Assembly: GCF_029227915.1 (NCBI RefSeq)
Contig: NC_079883.1
Span: 30,320,001-30,384,000 of the forward strand
Direction of reading: 5' to 3'
DNA length: 64,000 nucleotides
DNA from: Hydractinia symbiolongicarpus
Taxonomy: Eukaryota > Cnidaria > Hydrozoa > Anthoathecata > Hydractiniidae
Part shown: piece after piece, positions 23,101-36,699 of the stretch
How positions within the stretch are numbered: position 1 is the first letter of the stretch
Layout: the number at the start of each line of letters is the position of its first letter
Made by a program: the position numbers and the translations under genes
The notes under the pieces: model-generated
What the model was told of the DNA's origin: nothing
What the model saw: the letters and a program-made list of their open reading frames with translations, nothing else
Databases searched by the model: none

Positions 23101-24870
23101 ATCCTAGCCGTTATCGCGCGCTGAAGAAATAGCGACAGTTTCAAAAACTGCCTTTCATTGACTTTCTAACGGCATCAATCCGTTTGAGTTGCAACGGTTG
23201 CGCCACATATTCTTCCCCTCATGTATTTAGCGATAGTATTCGGATATTACTAGGTTGCATCCCTTTTAACAGTGAAACGTTTGACTGTGGGACTTAATTG
23301 AACTGATTTTGGACTTTGACCTTATAAATCTGATAAATGAGCCAGTTTGACTACAAGAAGTAACAATCTTCTTAATTTGACTTGATTCCTGGAACTCAGC
23401 GATTGTACTGGGCGCTGTGGTAGAGTTTTATTTAAAAATTAAGTTAAATAACTCATTTTTTAAGAAATAGCAACAGTTTCAAAAACTACATTTCATTGAC
23501 TTACTAACGGTGTCAATCCGTTTGAGTTACAACTGTTGCGTCACATTTTCCTCCCCACATGTATTTAGCGATAGTACTCGGATATTACTAGGTTGCATCC
23601 ATTTTAACAGTGAAACGTTTGACTGTGGGACTTAATTGAACTGATTTTGGACTTTGACCTGATAAATGTGATAAATGAGCCAGTTTGACTACAAGAAGTA
23701 ACAATCTTCTTAATTTGACTTGATTGCTGGAACTCAACGATTGTACTGGGCGCTGTGGTAGAGCTTTATTTAAAAATTGAGTTAAATAAGTCATTTTTTA
23801 CTGTAGGAATAATCCCAGCCATTAGTTTGCACTGAAGAAATAGAGACAGTTTCAAAAATTACATTTCATTGACTTTCAAACTGTGTCAATCCGTTTGAGT
23901 TACAAGGGTTGCGTCACATATTCGTACCAACATGTATTTAGTGATTTTTTCCGACATTACTAGGTTGTATCGCTTTTAACAGTGAAGCGATTGACTGTGG
24001 GAATTAATTGAACTGATTCTGGACTGTGACCTTATAAATGTGATAAATGAACCAATTGGACTCCAAAAAATAACATTCTTCTTAAATTGACATGATTGCT
24101 GGAAACCAGCGATTACACTAGGCTCTGTGGTAGGGCTTTATTTAAAAATTTAGATAAGTAAGTCTTTTTTTACTCAAGGACCAATCCTGGCCGTTAGCAC
24201 GCACTGAAGAAATAGAGACCTTCTCAAACACTACATTTCATTGACTTCTTGGCGGTATCAATCCGTTAGAGTTACAACGGTTGCGTCACATATTCGTACC
24301 AACCTGTATTTAGTGATATCTTTTCGATATTACTAAGTTATATCGCTTTTAACAGTGAAACGATTGACTGTGCGACTTAATTGAACTAACTTTGGACTGT
24401 GACCTGATAAATAATATAAATGAGCTAATTTGACTACAAGAAATAACATTCTTCTTAATTTGACTTGATTGCTGGAACTCAGTGATTGCACTGGGCGCTG
24501 TGGGAGAGTTTTATTTAAAAATAAAGTTAAATAAGTCATTTTTTACTGTGGGACCAATCCTAGCCGTTATCGCGCGCTGAAGAAATAGTGACAGTTTCAA
24601 AAACTGCCTTTCATTGACTTTCTAACGGTATCAATCCGTTTGAGTTACAACGGTTGCGCCACATATTCTTCCCCACATGTATTTAGCGATAGTATTCGGA
24701 TATTACTAGGTTGCATCCCTTTTAACAGTGAAACGTTTGACTGTGGGACTTAATTGAACTGATTTTGGACTTTGACCTTATAAATGTGATAAATGAGCCA
24801 GTTTGACTACAAGAAGTAACAATCTTCTTAATTTGACTTGATTGCTGGAACTCAACGATTACACTCGGTG
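19700..24870 (+). repeat. 7-monomer HOR, 2540-bp period, two copies
   Basis: Anchors 19790, 20128, 20501, 20874, 21212, 21584, 21957 and 22330 are all repeated exactly 2540 bp later (22330, 22668, 23041, 23414, 23752, 24124, 24497, 24870). Monomer lengths are 338, 373, 373, 338, 372, 373 and 373 bp, so each period carries two copies of the 35-bp-deleted monomer. Diagnostic letters such as TACTCAAGGACC (20175, 21631, 22715, 24171) recur in register. Copies differ by scattered single bases only. Upstream of about 19700 and downstream of about 24840 the register breaks. Confidence 0.95.
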
Positions 24871-27800
24871 CTGTGGTAGCACTTTATTAAAAAATTAAGA
24901 TAAATAAGTCATTTTTAACTGTGGGACCAATCCTAGCCGCTATTTTGCGCTGAAGAAATAGAGAAAGTTACAAGAATTACATTTCATTGACTTACTAACG
25001 GTGTCAATCCGTTTGATTTACAACGGTTGCGTCACATATTCGTACCAACATATATTTAGTGATTTTCTTCCGATATTTATAAGTTGTATTGCTTTTAACA
25101 GTGAAACGATTGACTGTGGGAAATAATTGAACTGATTCTGGAATTTGACCTTATAAATGTAATAAATGAGCCAATTGGTCTCCAAGAAGTAACATTCTTC
25201 TTAATTTTATTGATTGCTGGAACTCAGCGATTGCATTGGGCACTGTGGTAGCGTTTTATTTAAAAATTAAGTTAAGAAAGTCATTTTTTTCTGTGGGAAC
25301 AATCCCGGCCGTTAGTTCGCACTGAAGAAATAGAGACAGTTTCAAAAACTACATTTCATTGACTTTCTAACGGTGTTAATCCGTTTTGGTTACAACGGTT
25401 GCGTCACATATTCGTACCAACATGTATTTACTGATTTTCTTCCGATATGACTAAGTTGTATCGCTTTTAACAGTGAAACGATTGACTGTGGGACTTAGTT
25501 GAACTGATTCTGGACTTTGACCTTATAAATGCGATAAATGAGCCAATTGGACTCCAAGGAATAACAATCTTCTTAATTCGACATGATTACTGGAATTCAG
25601 CGAGCGCACTATGCCTGTGGTAGCGCTTTTTTCAAAAACTTAGATAAATAAGTCTTTTTTTACTGTGGGACCAATCCTGGCCGTTAGCACGCACTGAAGA
25701 AATAGAGACACTTTCAAAAACTACATTTCATTGACTTTCTAACCGTGTTAATCCGTTTGAGTTACAACTGTTGCGTCACATATTCGTACCAACATGTATT
25801 TAGTGATTTTCTTCCGATATGACTAAGTTGCATCGCTTTTAACAGTGAAACGATTGACTGTGGGACTTCATTGAACTAACCTTGGACTGTGACCTGATAA
25901 ATATTATAAATGAGCCAGTTTGACTACAAGAAATAACATTCTTCTTAATTTGACATGATTGCTGGAACTCAGCGATTACACTCGGTGCTGTGGTAGCACT
26001 TTAATAAGAAATTAAGATAAATAAGTCATTTTTTACTGTGGGACCAATCCTAGCCGTTATTTTGCACTGAAGAAATAGAGAAAGTTTCAAGAACTACATT
26101 TCATTGACTTACTAACGGTGTCAATCCGTTTGATTTACAACGGTTGCGTCACATATTCGTACCAACATATATTTAGTGATTTTCTTCCGATATTTCTAAG
26201 TTGTATTGCTTTTAACAGTGAAATGATTGACTGTGGGAAATAATTGAACTGATTCTGGAATTTGACCTTATAAATGTAATAAATGAGCCAATTGGTCTCC
26301 AAGAAGTAACATTCTTCTTAATTTTACTTGATTGCTGGAACTCAGCGATTGCACTGGGCACTGTGGTAGCGTTTTATTTAAAAATTAAGTTAAGAAGGTC
26401 ATTTTTTTCTGTGGGAACAATCCCGGCCGTTAGTTCGCGCTGAAGAAATAGAGACAGTTTCAAAAACTACATTTCATTGACTTTCTAACGGTGTTAATCC
26501 GTTTGAGTTACAACGGTTGCGTCACATATTCGTACCAACATGTATTTACTGATTTTCTTTCCATATTTCTAAGTTATATTGCTTTTAACAGTGAAATGAT
26601 TGACTGTGGGAAATAATTGAACTGATTCTGGAATTTGACCTTATAAATGTAATAAATGAGCCAATTGGTCTCCAAGAAGTAACATTCTTCTTAATTTTAC
26701 TTGATTGCTGGAACTCAGCGATTGCACTGGGCACTGTGGTAGCGTTTTATTTAAAAATTAAGTTAAGAAAGTCATTTTTTTCTGTGGGAACAATCCCGGC
26801 CGTTAGTTCGCGCTGAAGAAATAGAGACAGTTTCAAAAACTACATTTCATTGACTTTCTAACGGTGTTAATCCGTTTGAGTTACAACGGTTGCGTCACAT
26901 ATTCGTACCAACATGTATTTACTGATTTTCTTCCGATATGACTAAGTTGCATCGCTTTTAACAGTGAAACGATTGACTGTGGGGCTTATTTGAACTGATT
27001 TTGGACTTTGACCATATAAATGTGATAAATGAGACAGTTTGAATACAAGAAATAACATTCTTCTTAATTTGACATGATTGCTGGAACTCAGCGATTACAC
27101 TCGGTGCTGTGGTAGCACTTTATTAAAAAATTAAGATAAATAAGTCATTTTTTACTGTGGGACCAATCCTAGCCGTTATTTCGCACTGAAGAAATAGAGA
27201 AAGTTTCAAGAACTACATTTCATTGACTTACTAACGGTGTCAATCCGTTTGATTTACAACGGTTGCGTCACATATTCGTACCAACATATATTTAGTGATT
27301 TTCTTCCGATATTTCTAAGTTGTATTGCTTTTAACAGTGAAATGATTGATTGTGGGAAATAATTGAATTGATTCTCGAATTTGACCTTATAAATGTAATA
27401 AATGAGCCAATTGGTCTCCAAGCAGTAACATTCTTCTTAATTTTACTTGATTGCTGGAACTCAGCGATTGCACTGGGCACTGTGGTAGCGTTTTATTTAA
27501 AAATTAAGTTAAGAAAGTCATTTCTTTCTGTAGGAACAATCCCGGCCGTTAGTTCGCGCTGAAGAAATAGAGACAGTTTCAAAAACTACATTTCATTGAC
27601 TTTCTAACGGTGTTAATCCGTTTGAGTTACAACGGTTGCGTCACATATTCGTACCAACATGTATTTACTGATTTTCTTCCGATATGACTAAGTTGTATCG
27701 CTTTTAACAGTGAAACGATTGACTGTGGGACTTAGTTGAACTGATTCTGGACTTTGACCTTATAAATGCGATAAATGAGCCAATTGGACTCCAAGGAATA

Positions 27801-30800
27801 ACAATCTTCTTAATTCGACATGATTGCTGGAATTCAGCGAGCGCACTATGCCTGTGGTAGCGCTTTTTTCAAAAACTTAGATAAATAAGTCTTTTTTTAC
27901 TGTGGGACCAATCCTGGCCGTTAGCACGCACTGAAGAAATAGAGACACTTTCAAAAACTACATTTCATTGACATTCTAACCGTGTTAATCCGTTTGAGTT
28001 ACAACGGTTGCGTCACATATTCGTACCAACATGTATTTAGTGATTTTCTTCCGATATGACTAAGTTGCATCGCTTTTAACAGTGAAACGATTGACTGTGG
28101 GACTTAATTGAACTAACCTTGGACTGTGACCTGATAAATATTATAAATGAGCCAGTTTGAATACAAGAAATAACATTCTTCTTAATTTGACATGATTGCT
28201 GGAACTCAGCGATTACACTCGGTGCTGTGGTAGCACTTTATTAAAAAATTAAGATAAATAAGTCATTTTTTACTGTGGGACCAATCCTAGCCGTTATTTC
28301 GCACTGAAGAAATAGAGAAAGTTTCAAGAACTACATTTCATTGACTTACTAACGGTGTCAATCCGTTTGATTTACAACGGTTGCGTCACATATTCGTACC
28401 AACATATATTTAGTGATTTTCTTCCGATATTTCTATGTTGTATTGTTTTTAACAGTGAAATGATTGACTGTGGGAAATAATTGAACTGATTCTGGAATTT
28501 GACCTTATAAATGTAATAAATGAGCCAATTGGTCTCCAAGCAGTAACATTCTTCTTAATTTTACTTGATTGCTGGAACTCAGCGATTGCACTGGGCACTG
28601 TGGTAGCGTTTTATTTAAAAATTAAGTTAAGGAAGTCATTTTTTTCTGTAGGAACAATCCCGGCCGTTAGTTCGCGCTGAAGAAATAGAGACAGTTTCAA
28701 AAACTACATTTCATTGACTTTCTAACGGTGTTAATCCGTTTGAGTTACAACGGTTGCGTCACACATTCGTACCAACATGTATTTACTGATTTTCTTCCGA
28801 TATGACTAAGTTGTATCGCTTTTAACAGTGAAACGATTGACTGTGGGACTTAGTTGAACTGATTCTGGACTTTGACCTTATAAATGCGATAAATGAGCCA
28901 ATTGGACTCCAAGGAATAACAATCTTCTTAATTCGACATGATTGCTGGAATTCAGCGAGCGCACTATGCCTGTGGTGGCGCTTTTTTAAAAAACTTAGAT
29001 AAATAAGTCTTTTTTTACTGTGGGACCAATCCTGGCGTTAGCACGCACTGAAGAAATAAAGACACTTTCAAAAACTACATTTCATTGACTTACTAACGGT
29101 GTCAATCCGTTTGATTTACAACGGTTGCGTCACATATTCGTACCAACATATATTTAGTGATTTTCTTCCGATATTTCTAAGTTGTATTGCTTTTAACAGT
29201 GAAATGATTGACTGTGGGAAATAATTGAACTGATTCTGGAATTTGACCTTATAAATGTAATAAATGAGCCAATTGGTCTCCAAGCAGTAACATTCTTCTT
29301 AATTTTACTTGATTGCTGGAACTCAGCGATTGCACTGGGCACTGTGGTAGCGTTTTATTTAAAAATTAAGTTAAGAAAGTCATTTTTTTCTGTAGGAACA
29401 ATCCCGGCCGTTAGTTCGCGCTGAAGAAATAGAGACAGTTTCAAAAACTACATTTCATTGACTTTCTAACCGTGTTAATCCGTTTGAGTTACAACGGTTG
29501 CGTCACATATTCGTACCAACATGTATTTAGTGATTTTCTTCCGATATGACTAAGTTGTATCGCTTTTAACAGTGAAACGATTGACTGTGGGACTTAATTG
29601 AACTAACCTTGGACTGTGACCTGATAAATATTATAAATGAGCCAGTTTGACTACAAGAAATAACATTCTTCTTAATTTGACATGATTGCTGGAACTCAGC
29701 GATTACACTCGGTGCTGTGGTAGCACTTTAGTAAAAAATTAAGATAAATATGTCATTTTTTACTGTGGGACCAATCCTAGCCGTTATTTCGCACTGAAGA
29801 AATAGCGAAAGTTTCAAGAACTACATTTCATTGACTTACTAACGGTGTCAATCCGTTTGATTTACAACGGTTGCGTCACATATTCGTACCAACATTTATT
29901 TAGTGATTTTCTTCCGATATTTCTATGTTGTATTGCTTTTAACAGTGAAATGATTGACTGTGGGAAATAATTGAACTGATTCTGGAATTTGACCTTATAA
30001 ATGTAATAAATGAGCCAATTGGTCTCCAAGAAGTAACATTCTTCTTAATTTTACTTGATTGCTGGAACTCAGCGATTGCACTGGGCACTGTGGTATCGTT
30101 TTATTTAAAAATTAAGTTAAGAAAGTTATTTTTTTCTGTGGGAACAATCCCGGCCGTTAGTTCGCGCTGAAGAAATAGAGACAGTTTCAAAAACTACATT
30201 TCATTGACTTTCTAACGGTGTAAATCCGTTTGAGTTACAACGGTTGCGTCACATATTCGTACCAACATGTATTTACTGATTTTCTTCCGATATGACTAAG
30301 TTGCATCGCTTTTAACAGTGAAACGATTGACTGTGGGACTTAATTGAACTAACCTTGGACTGTGACCTGATAAATATTATAAATGAGCCAGTTTGACTAC
30401 AAGAAATAACATTCTTCTTAATTTGACATGATTGCTGGAACTCAGCGATTACACTCGGTGCTGTGGTAGCACTTTAGTAAAAAATTAAGATAAATATGTC
30501 ATTTTTTACTGTGGGACCAATCCTAGCCGTTATTTCGCACTGAAGAAATAGAGAAAGTTTCAAGAACTACATTTCATTGACTTACTAACGGTGTCAATCC
30601 GTTTGATTTACAACGGTTGCGTCACATATTCGTACCAACATATATTTAGTGATTTTCTTCCGATATTTCTATGTTGTATTGCTTTTAACAGTGAAATGAT
30701 TGACTGTGGGAAATAATTGAACTGATTCTGGAATTTGACCTTATAAATGTAATAAATGAGCCAATTGGTCTCCAAGAAGTAACATTCTTCTTAATTTTAC

Positions 30801-31690
30801 TTGATTGCTGGAACTCAGCGATTGCACTGGGCACTGTGGTAGCGTTTTATTTAAAAATTAAGTTAAGAAAGTCATTTTTTTCTGTGGGAACAATCCCGGC
30901 CGTTAGTTCGCGCTGAAGAAATAGAGACAGTTTCAAAAACTACATTTCATTGACTTTCTAACGGTGTAAATCCGTTTGAGTTACAACGGTTGCGTCACAT
31001 ATTCGTACCAACATGTATTTACTGATTTTCTTCCGATATGACTAAGTTGCATCGCTTTTAACAGTGAAACGATTGACTGTGGGACTTATTTTAACTGGAT
31101 TTGGTCTTTGACCATATAAATGTGATAAATGAGACAGTTTGACTACAAGAAATAACATTCTTCTTAATTTGACATGATTGCTGGAACTCAGCGATTACAC
31201 TCGGTGCTGTGGTAGCACTTTATTAAAAATATAAGATAAATAAGTCATTTTTTACTGTGGGACCAATCCTAGCCCTTATTTCGCACTGAAGAAATAGAGA
31301 AAGTTTCAAGAACTACATTTCATTGACTTACTAACGGTGTCAATCCGTTTGATTTACACCGGTTGCGTCACATATTCGTACCAACATATATTTAGTGATT
31401 TTCTTCCGATATTTCTAAGTTGTATTGCTTTTAACAGTGAAATGATTGACTGTGGGAAATAATTGAACTGATTCTGGAATTTGACCTTATAAACGTAATA
31501 AATGAGCCATTTGGTCTCCAAGCAGTAACATTCTTCTTAATTTTACTTGATTGCTGGAACTCAGCGATTGCACTGGGCACTGTGGTAGCGTTTTATTTAA
31601 AAATTAAGTTAAGAAAGTCATTTTTTTCTGTGGGAACAATCCCGGCCGTTAGATCGCGCTGAAGAAATAGAGACAGTTTCAAAAACTACA
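24870..31690 (+). repeat. Satellite with variable HOR period (3, 3, 3, 4, 2, 2 monomers)
   Basis: The marker monomer with CACTCGGTGCTGTGGTAGCAC has anchors at 24870, 25987, 27106, 28224, 29714, 30460 and 31206. Spacings are 1117, 1119, 1118, 1490, 746 and 746 bp, that is 3, 3, 3, 4, 2 and 2 monomers. The intervening monomers are of recurring types (CAATCCCGGCCGTTAG; GCGCACTATGCCTGTGG, 372 bp; AACCTTGGACTGTGACC). All remain between 372 and 373 bp. Confidence 0.9.
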
Positions 31691-31932
31691 TCTCACTTAC
31701 CTTCTAACGGTGTCAGTCCGTTTGAGTTACAACAGTTGGGTCACATATTCGTACCAACTCGTACTAACCAATTCGTACCAGCTTTTAACAGTGAAACGAT
31801 TGACTGTGGGACTTAGTTGAACTAACATTGGACTGTGACCTGATAAATGTGATAAATGAGCCAACTGGACTCCAAGGAATAACATTCTTCTTAAATTGAC
31901 ATGATTGCTGGAATTCAGCGATTACATTGGGC
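31579..31932 (+). repeat. Rearranged 354-bp monomer at the domain A/B boundary
   Basis: After TCACATATTCGTACCAA the monomer has a second, degenerate CTCGTACTAA and a third ATTCGTACCA, then goes directly to GCTTTTAACAG. The exact 10-mer ATTCGTACCA lies at 31747-31756 and 31771-31780. The GTATTTAGTGATTTTCTTCCGATATTACTAAG portion is missing. The first domain B letters (ACATCTCACTTA, GTCAGTCCG, CAGTTGGGTCAC) start in the same monomer at about 31690. Confidence 0.88.
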
Positions 31933-33777
31933 GCTGTGGTAGCGCTTCATTTAAAAATTGAGATAAAAAATTCAGTTTTTACTGTGGGACTGATCCTAAC
32001 CGTTAGCGCGTGCTGAAGAAATTTAGACAGTTAAAAATACGAAATTTAACTGACTTTCTAACTGTGTCAGTCCGTTTGATTTACAACGGTTGGGTCACAT
32101 ATTCGTACCAACATGTATTTAGCGATATGTTTCTGATATTACTAGGTTGCAACGCTTTTAACAGTGAAACGATTGACGGTGGGACTTAATTGACCTAACT
32201 TTGGACTGTGAGCTGATAAATGTGACAAATGAGACAATTGGCTCCAAGAAGTAACATTCTTCTTAATTTGACATGATTGCCGGAACTCAGCGATTACACT
32301 GGGCGCTGTGGTAGCGCTTCATTTATAAATTTAAATAAATAAGTCAATCTTTATTGTCGGACCAATCCTAGCCGTTATCGCGTGCTGAAGAAAGAGCGAC
32401 AGTTTCAAAACTACATCTCACTTACTTTCTAACGGTGTCAGTCCGTTTGAGTTACAACAGTTGGGTCACATATTCGTACCAACACGTACTTAGCGATATT
32501 TTTCTGATATTACTAGGTTGCATCGCTTTAACCAGTGAAACGTTTGACTGTGGGACTTAATTGAACTGATTTTGGACTTTGACCTTATAAATGTGATAAA
32601 TGTGCCAGTTTGACTACAAGAAAAAACATTCTTCTTAATTCGACATGATTGCTTGGATTCAACGAGTACACTATGCTCTGTGGTAGCGCTTTTTTAAAAA
32701 TTTAGATAAATAAGTCTTTTTTACTGTGGGACCAAACCCAGCCGTTAGTTTGCGCTGAAGAAATAGAGACAGTTTCAAAAACTATATTTCAATTACTTTC
32801 TAACGGTATCAGTCCGTTTCAGTTACAACGGTTGCGTCACATATTCGTACCAACATGTAGATAGTGATTTTTTTCCGATATTACTAGGTTGTATCGCTTT
32901 AAGCAGTGAAACGATTGACTGTGGGACTTAATTGAACTAACTTTGGAGTGTGACCTGATAAATGTGATAAATGAGTCAACTGGACTCCAAGGAATAACAT
33001 TCTTCTTAAATTGACATGATTGCTTGGATTCGGCGAGTACACTATGCTCTGTGGTAGCGCTTTTTTAAAAATTTAGATAAATAAGTCTTTTTTACTGTGG
33101 GACCAAACCCAGCCGTTAGTTCGCGCTGAAGAAATAGAGACAGCTTCAAAAACTACATTTCAATTACTTTCTAACGGTATCAATCCGTTTCAGTTACAAC
33201 GGTTGCGTCACATATTCGTACCAACATGTAGATAGTGATTTTTTTTCCGATATTACTAGGTTGTATCGCTTTTAGCAGTGAAACGATTGACTCTGGGACT
33301 TAATTGAACTAACTTTGACCTGTGACCTTATAAATGTGATAAGTGAGCCAACTAGACTCCAAGAAATAATATTCTTCTTACTTTGACATGATTGTTGGAA
33401 ATCAGCGATTACACTGGGCGCTGTGGAAGCGCTTCATTTAAAAATTTAGATAAATAAGTCATTTTTTACTGTGGGACCAATCCTAGCCGTTATCGCGTGC
33501 TGAAGAAAGAGCGAAAGTTTCAAAAACTACATCTCACTTACTTTCTAACGGTGTCAGTCCGTTTGAGTTACAACAGTTGGGTCACATATTCGTATCAACA
33601 TGCATTTAGCGATATTTTTCTGATATTACTAGGTTGCATCGCTTTTAACAGTGAAACGATTGACTGTGGGACTTAGTTGAACTAACATTGGACTGTGACC
33701 TGATAAATGTGATAAATGAGCCAACTGGATTCCAAGGAATAACATTCTTCTTAAATTGACATGATTGCTGGAATTCA
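31691..33777 (+). repeat. Domain B satellite, entry segment
   Basis: Monomers with anchors at 31933, 32305, 32677, 33048 and 33420, 371-373 bp each. Types seen: an AAAAAATTCAGTTTTTAC monomer (N1), AAATAAGTCAATCTTTA (N2), two GCTTGGATTC monomers with GTAGATAGTGA (P types), and a GGAAGCGCTTCATTT monomer. The same types reappear in the order N1, N2, P, P at about 40495-41980. Confidence 0.8.
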
Positions 33778-36699
33778 GCGATTTCACTAGGTCCTGTGGT
33801 AGCGCTTTATTTAGAAGTTTAGATAAGTAAGTCTTTTTTTACTGTGGAACCAATCCTCGCCGTTAGCACCCACTGAAGAAATAGAGACATTCTCAAAAAC
33901 TACATCTCATTGACTTCTTGGCGGTATCAATTCGTTTGAGATACAACGGTTGCGTCACATATTCGTACCAACATGCATTTAGCGATATTTTTCTGATATT
34001 ACTAGGTTGCATCGCTTTTAACAGTGAAACGATTGACTGTGGGACTTAGTTGAACTGATTCTGGACTGTGACCTTATCAATGCGATAAATGAGCAAATTG
34101 GACACCAAGGAATAACATTCTTCTTAATTCGACATGATTGCTGGAATTCAGCAAGTACACTATGCTCTGTGGTAGCGCTTTTTTAAAAATTTAGATAAAT
34201 AAGTCTTTTTTTACTGTGGGACCAAACCCAGCCGTTATTTCGCGCTGAAGAAATAGAGACAGCTTCAAAAACTACATTTCAATTACTTTCTAACTGTGTC
34301 AGTCCGTTTGATTTACAACGGTTGGGTCACATATTCGTACCAACATGTATTTAGCGATATGTTTCCGATATTACTAGGTTGTATCGCTTTCAACAGTGAA
34401 ACGATTGACTGTGGGACTTAATTGAACTAACTTTGGACTATGACCTGATAAATGTGATAAATGAGCCAACTGGACTCCAAGGAATAACATTCTCCTTAAA
34501 TTGACATGATTGCTGGATTTCAGCGATTTCACTAGGCTCTGTGGTAGCGCTTTATTTAGAAGTTTAGATAAGTAAGTCTTTTTTTACTGTGGGACCAATC
34601 CTGGCCGTTAGTACGCGCCAAAAAAACAGAGGCTTTCTCAAATATACATTTCATTGCTTTTTGGCGGTATCAATCCGTTTGAGTTACAACGGTTGAGTCA
34701 CATATTCGTACCAACATGTATTTAGTGACAGTTTTCCGATATTAGTAAGTTATATCGCTTTTAACAATGAAATGATTGACTCTGGGACTTAATTGAACTA
34801 ACTTTGACCTGTGACCTTATAAATGTGATAAGTGAGCCAACTGGACTCCAAGAAATAATATTCTTTTTACTTTGACATGATTGTTGGAAATCAGCGATTA
34901 CACTGGGCGCTGTGGAAGCGCTTCATTTAAAAATTTAGATAAATAAGTCATTTTTTACTGTGGGACCAATCCTAGGCGTTATCGCGTGCTGAAGAAAGAG
35001 CGACAGTTTCAAAAACTACATCTCACTTACTTTCTAACGGTGTCAGTCCGTTTGAGTTACATCAGTTGGGTCACATATTCGTACCAACATGCATTTAGCG
35101 ATATTTTTCTGATATTACTAGGTTGCATCGCTTTTAACAGTGAAACGATTGACTGTGGGACTTAGTTGAACTAACATTGGACTGTGACCTGATAAATGTG
35201 ATAAATGAGCCAACTGGACTCCAAGGAATAACATTCTTCTTAAATTGACATGATTGCTGGAATTCAGCGATTTCACAAGGTTCTGTGGTAGCGCTTTATT
35301 TAAAAGTTTAGATAAGTAAGTCTTTTTTTACTGTGGAACAAATCCTCGCCGTTAGCACGCACTGAAGAAATAGAAACATTCTCAAAAACTACATCACATT
35401 GACTTCTTGGCGGTATCAATCCGTTTGAGATACAACGGTTGAGTCACATATTCGTACCAACATGTATTTAGTGACAGTTTTCCGATATTACTAAGTTATA
35501 TCGCTTTTAACAATGAAATGATTGACTCTGGGACTTAATTGAACTAACTTTGACCTGTGACCTTATAAATGTGATAAGTGAGCCAACTAGACTCCAAGAA
35601 ATAATATTCTTCTTACTTTGACATGATTGTTGGAAATCAGCGATTACACTGGGCGCTGTGGAAGCGCTTCATTTAAAAATTTAGATAAATAAGTCATTTT
35701 TTACTGTGGGACCAATCCTAGACGTTATCGCGTGCTGAAGAAAGAGCGACAGTTTCAAAAACTACATCTCACTTACTTTCTAACGGTGTCAGTCCGTTTG
35801 AGTTACAACAGTTGGGTCACATATTCGTACCAACATGCATTCAGCGATATTTTTCTGATATTACTAGGTTGCATCGCTTTTAACAGTGAAACGATTGACT
35901 GTGGGACTTAGTTGAACTAACATTGGACTGTGACCTGATAAATGTGATAAAGGAGCCAACTGGATTCCAAGGAATAACATTCTTCTTAAATTGACATGAT
36001 TGCTGGAATTCAGCGATTACATTGGGCGCTGTGGTAGCGCTTCATTTAAAAATTAAGATAAAAAATTCAGTTTTTACTGTGGGACCAATCCTAACAGTTA
36101 GCGCGCGCTGAAGAAATAGAGACAGTTACAAATACGACATTTCACTGACTTTCTAACTGTGTCAGTCCGTTTGATTTACAACGGTTGGGTCACATATTCG
36201 TATCAACATGTATTTAGCGATATGTTTCTGATATTACTAGGTTGCATCGCTTTTAACAGTGAAACGATTGACTGTGGGATTAGTTGAACTAACATTGGAC
36301 TGTGACCTGATAAATGTGATAAATGAGCCAACTGGACTCCAAGGAATAACATTCTCCTTAAATTGACATGATTGCTGGATTTCAGCGATTACACTGGGCG
36401 CTGTAGAAGCGCTTCATTTAAAAATTCAGATCAATAAGTCATTCTTTACTGTGGGGCCAATCCTAGCCGTTATCACGTGCTGAAGAAAGAGCGACAGTTT
36501 CAAAAACTACATCTCACTTACTTTCTAACGGTGTCAGTCCGTTTGAGTTACAACAGTTGGGTCACATATTCGTACCAACATGCATTCAGCGATATTTTTC
36601 TGATATTACTAGGTTGCATCGCTTTTAACAGTGAAACGATTGACTGTGGGACTTAGTTGAACTAACATTGGACTGTGACCTGATAAATGTGATAAATGT
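33778..36699 (+). repeat. 2.92-kb segmental duplication, copy 1
   Basis: Eight consecutive anchors (33793, 34166, 34538, 34909, 35282, 35655, 36028, 36400) recur at a constant +3722 (37515 to 40122). By eye the two copies differ at only a few positions, for example GGAACAAATCC against GGAACCAATCC (35336 and 39058) and AAAGGAGCC against AAATGAGCC (near 35950). The match stops at about 36699, where this copy continues TGTGCCAGTTTG and the other AGAGCC-type sequence continues with the ACTGGACTCC variant. Confidence 0.9.

Noticed and set aside
20337-24539. Repeated minus-strand open frames of 68 codons (20337, 21793, 23588, 24333)
   Set aside because: They recur because the satellite recurs. Most of the other monomers break the frame, and monomer lengths are not kept to multiples of three.
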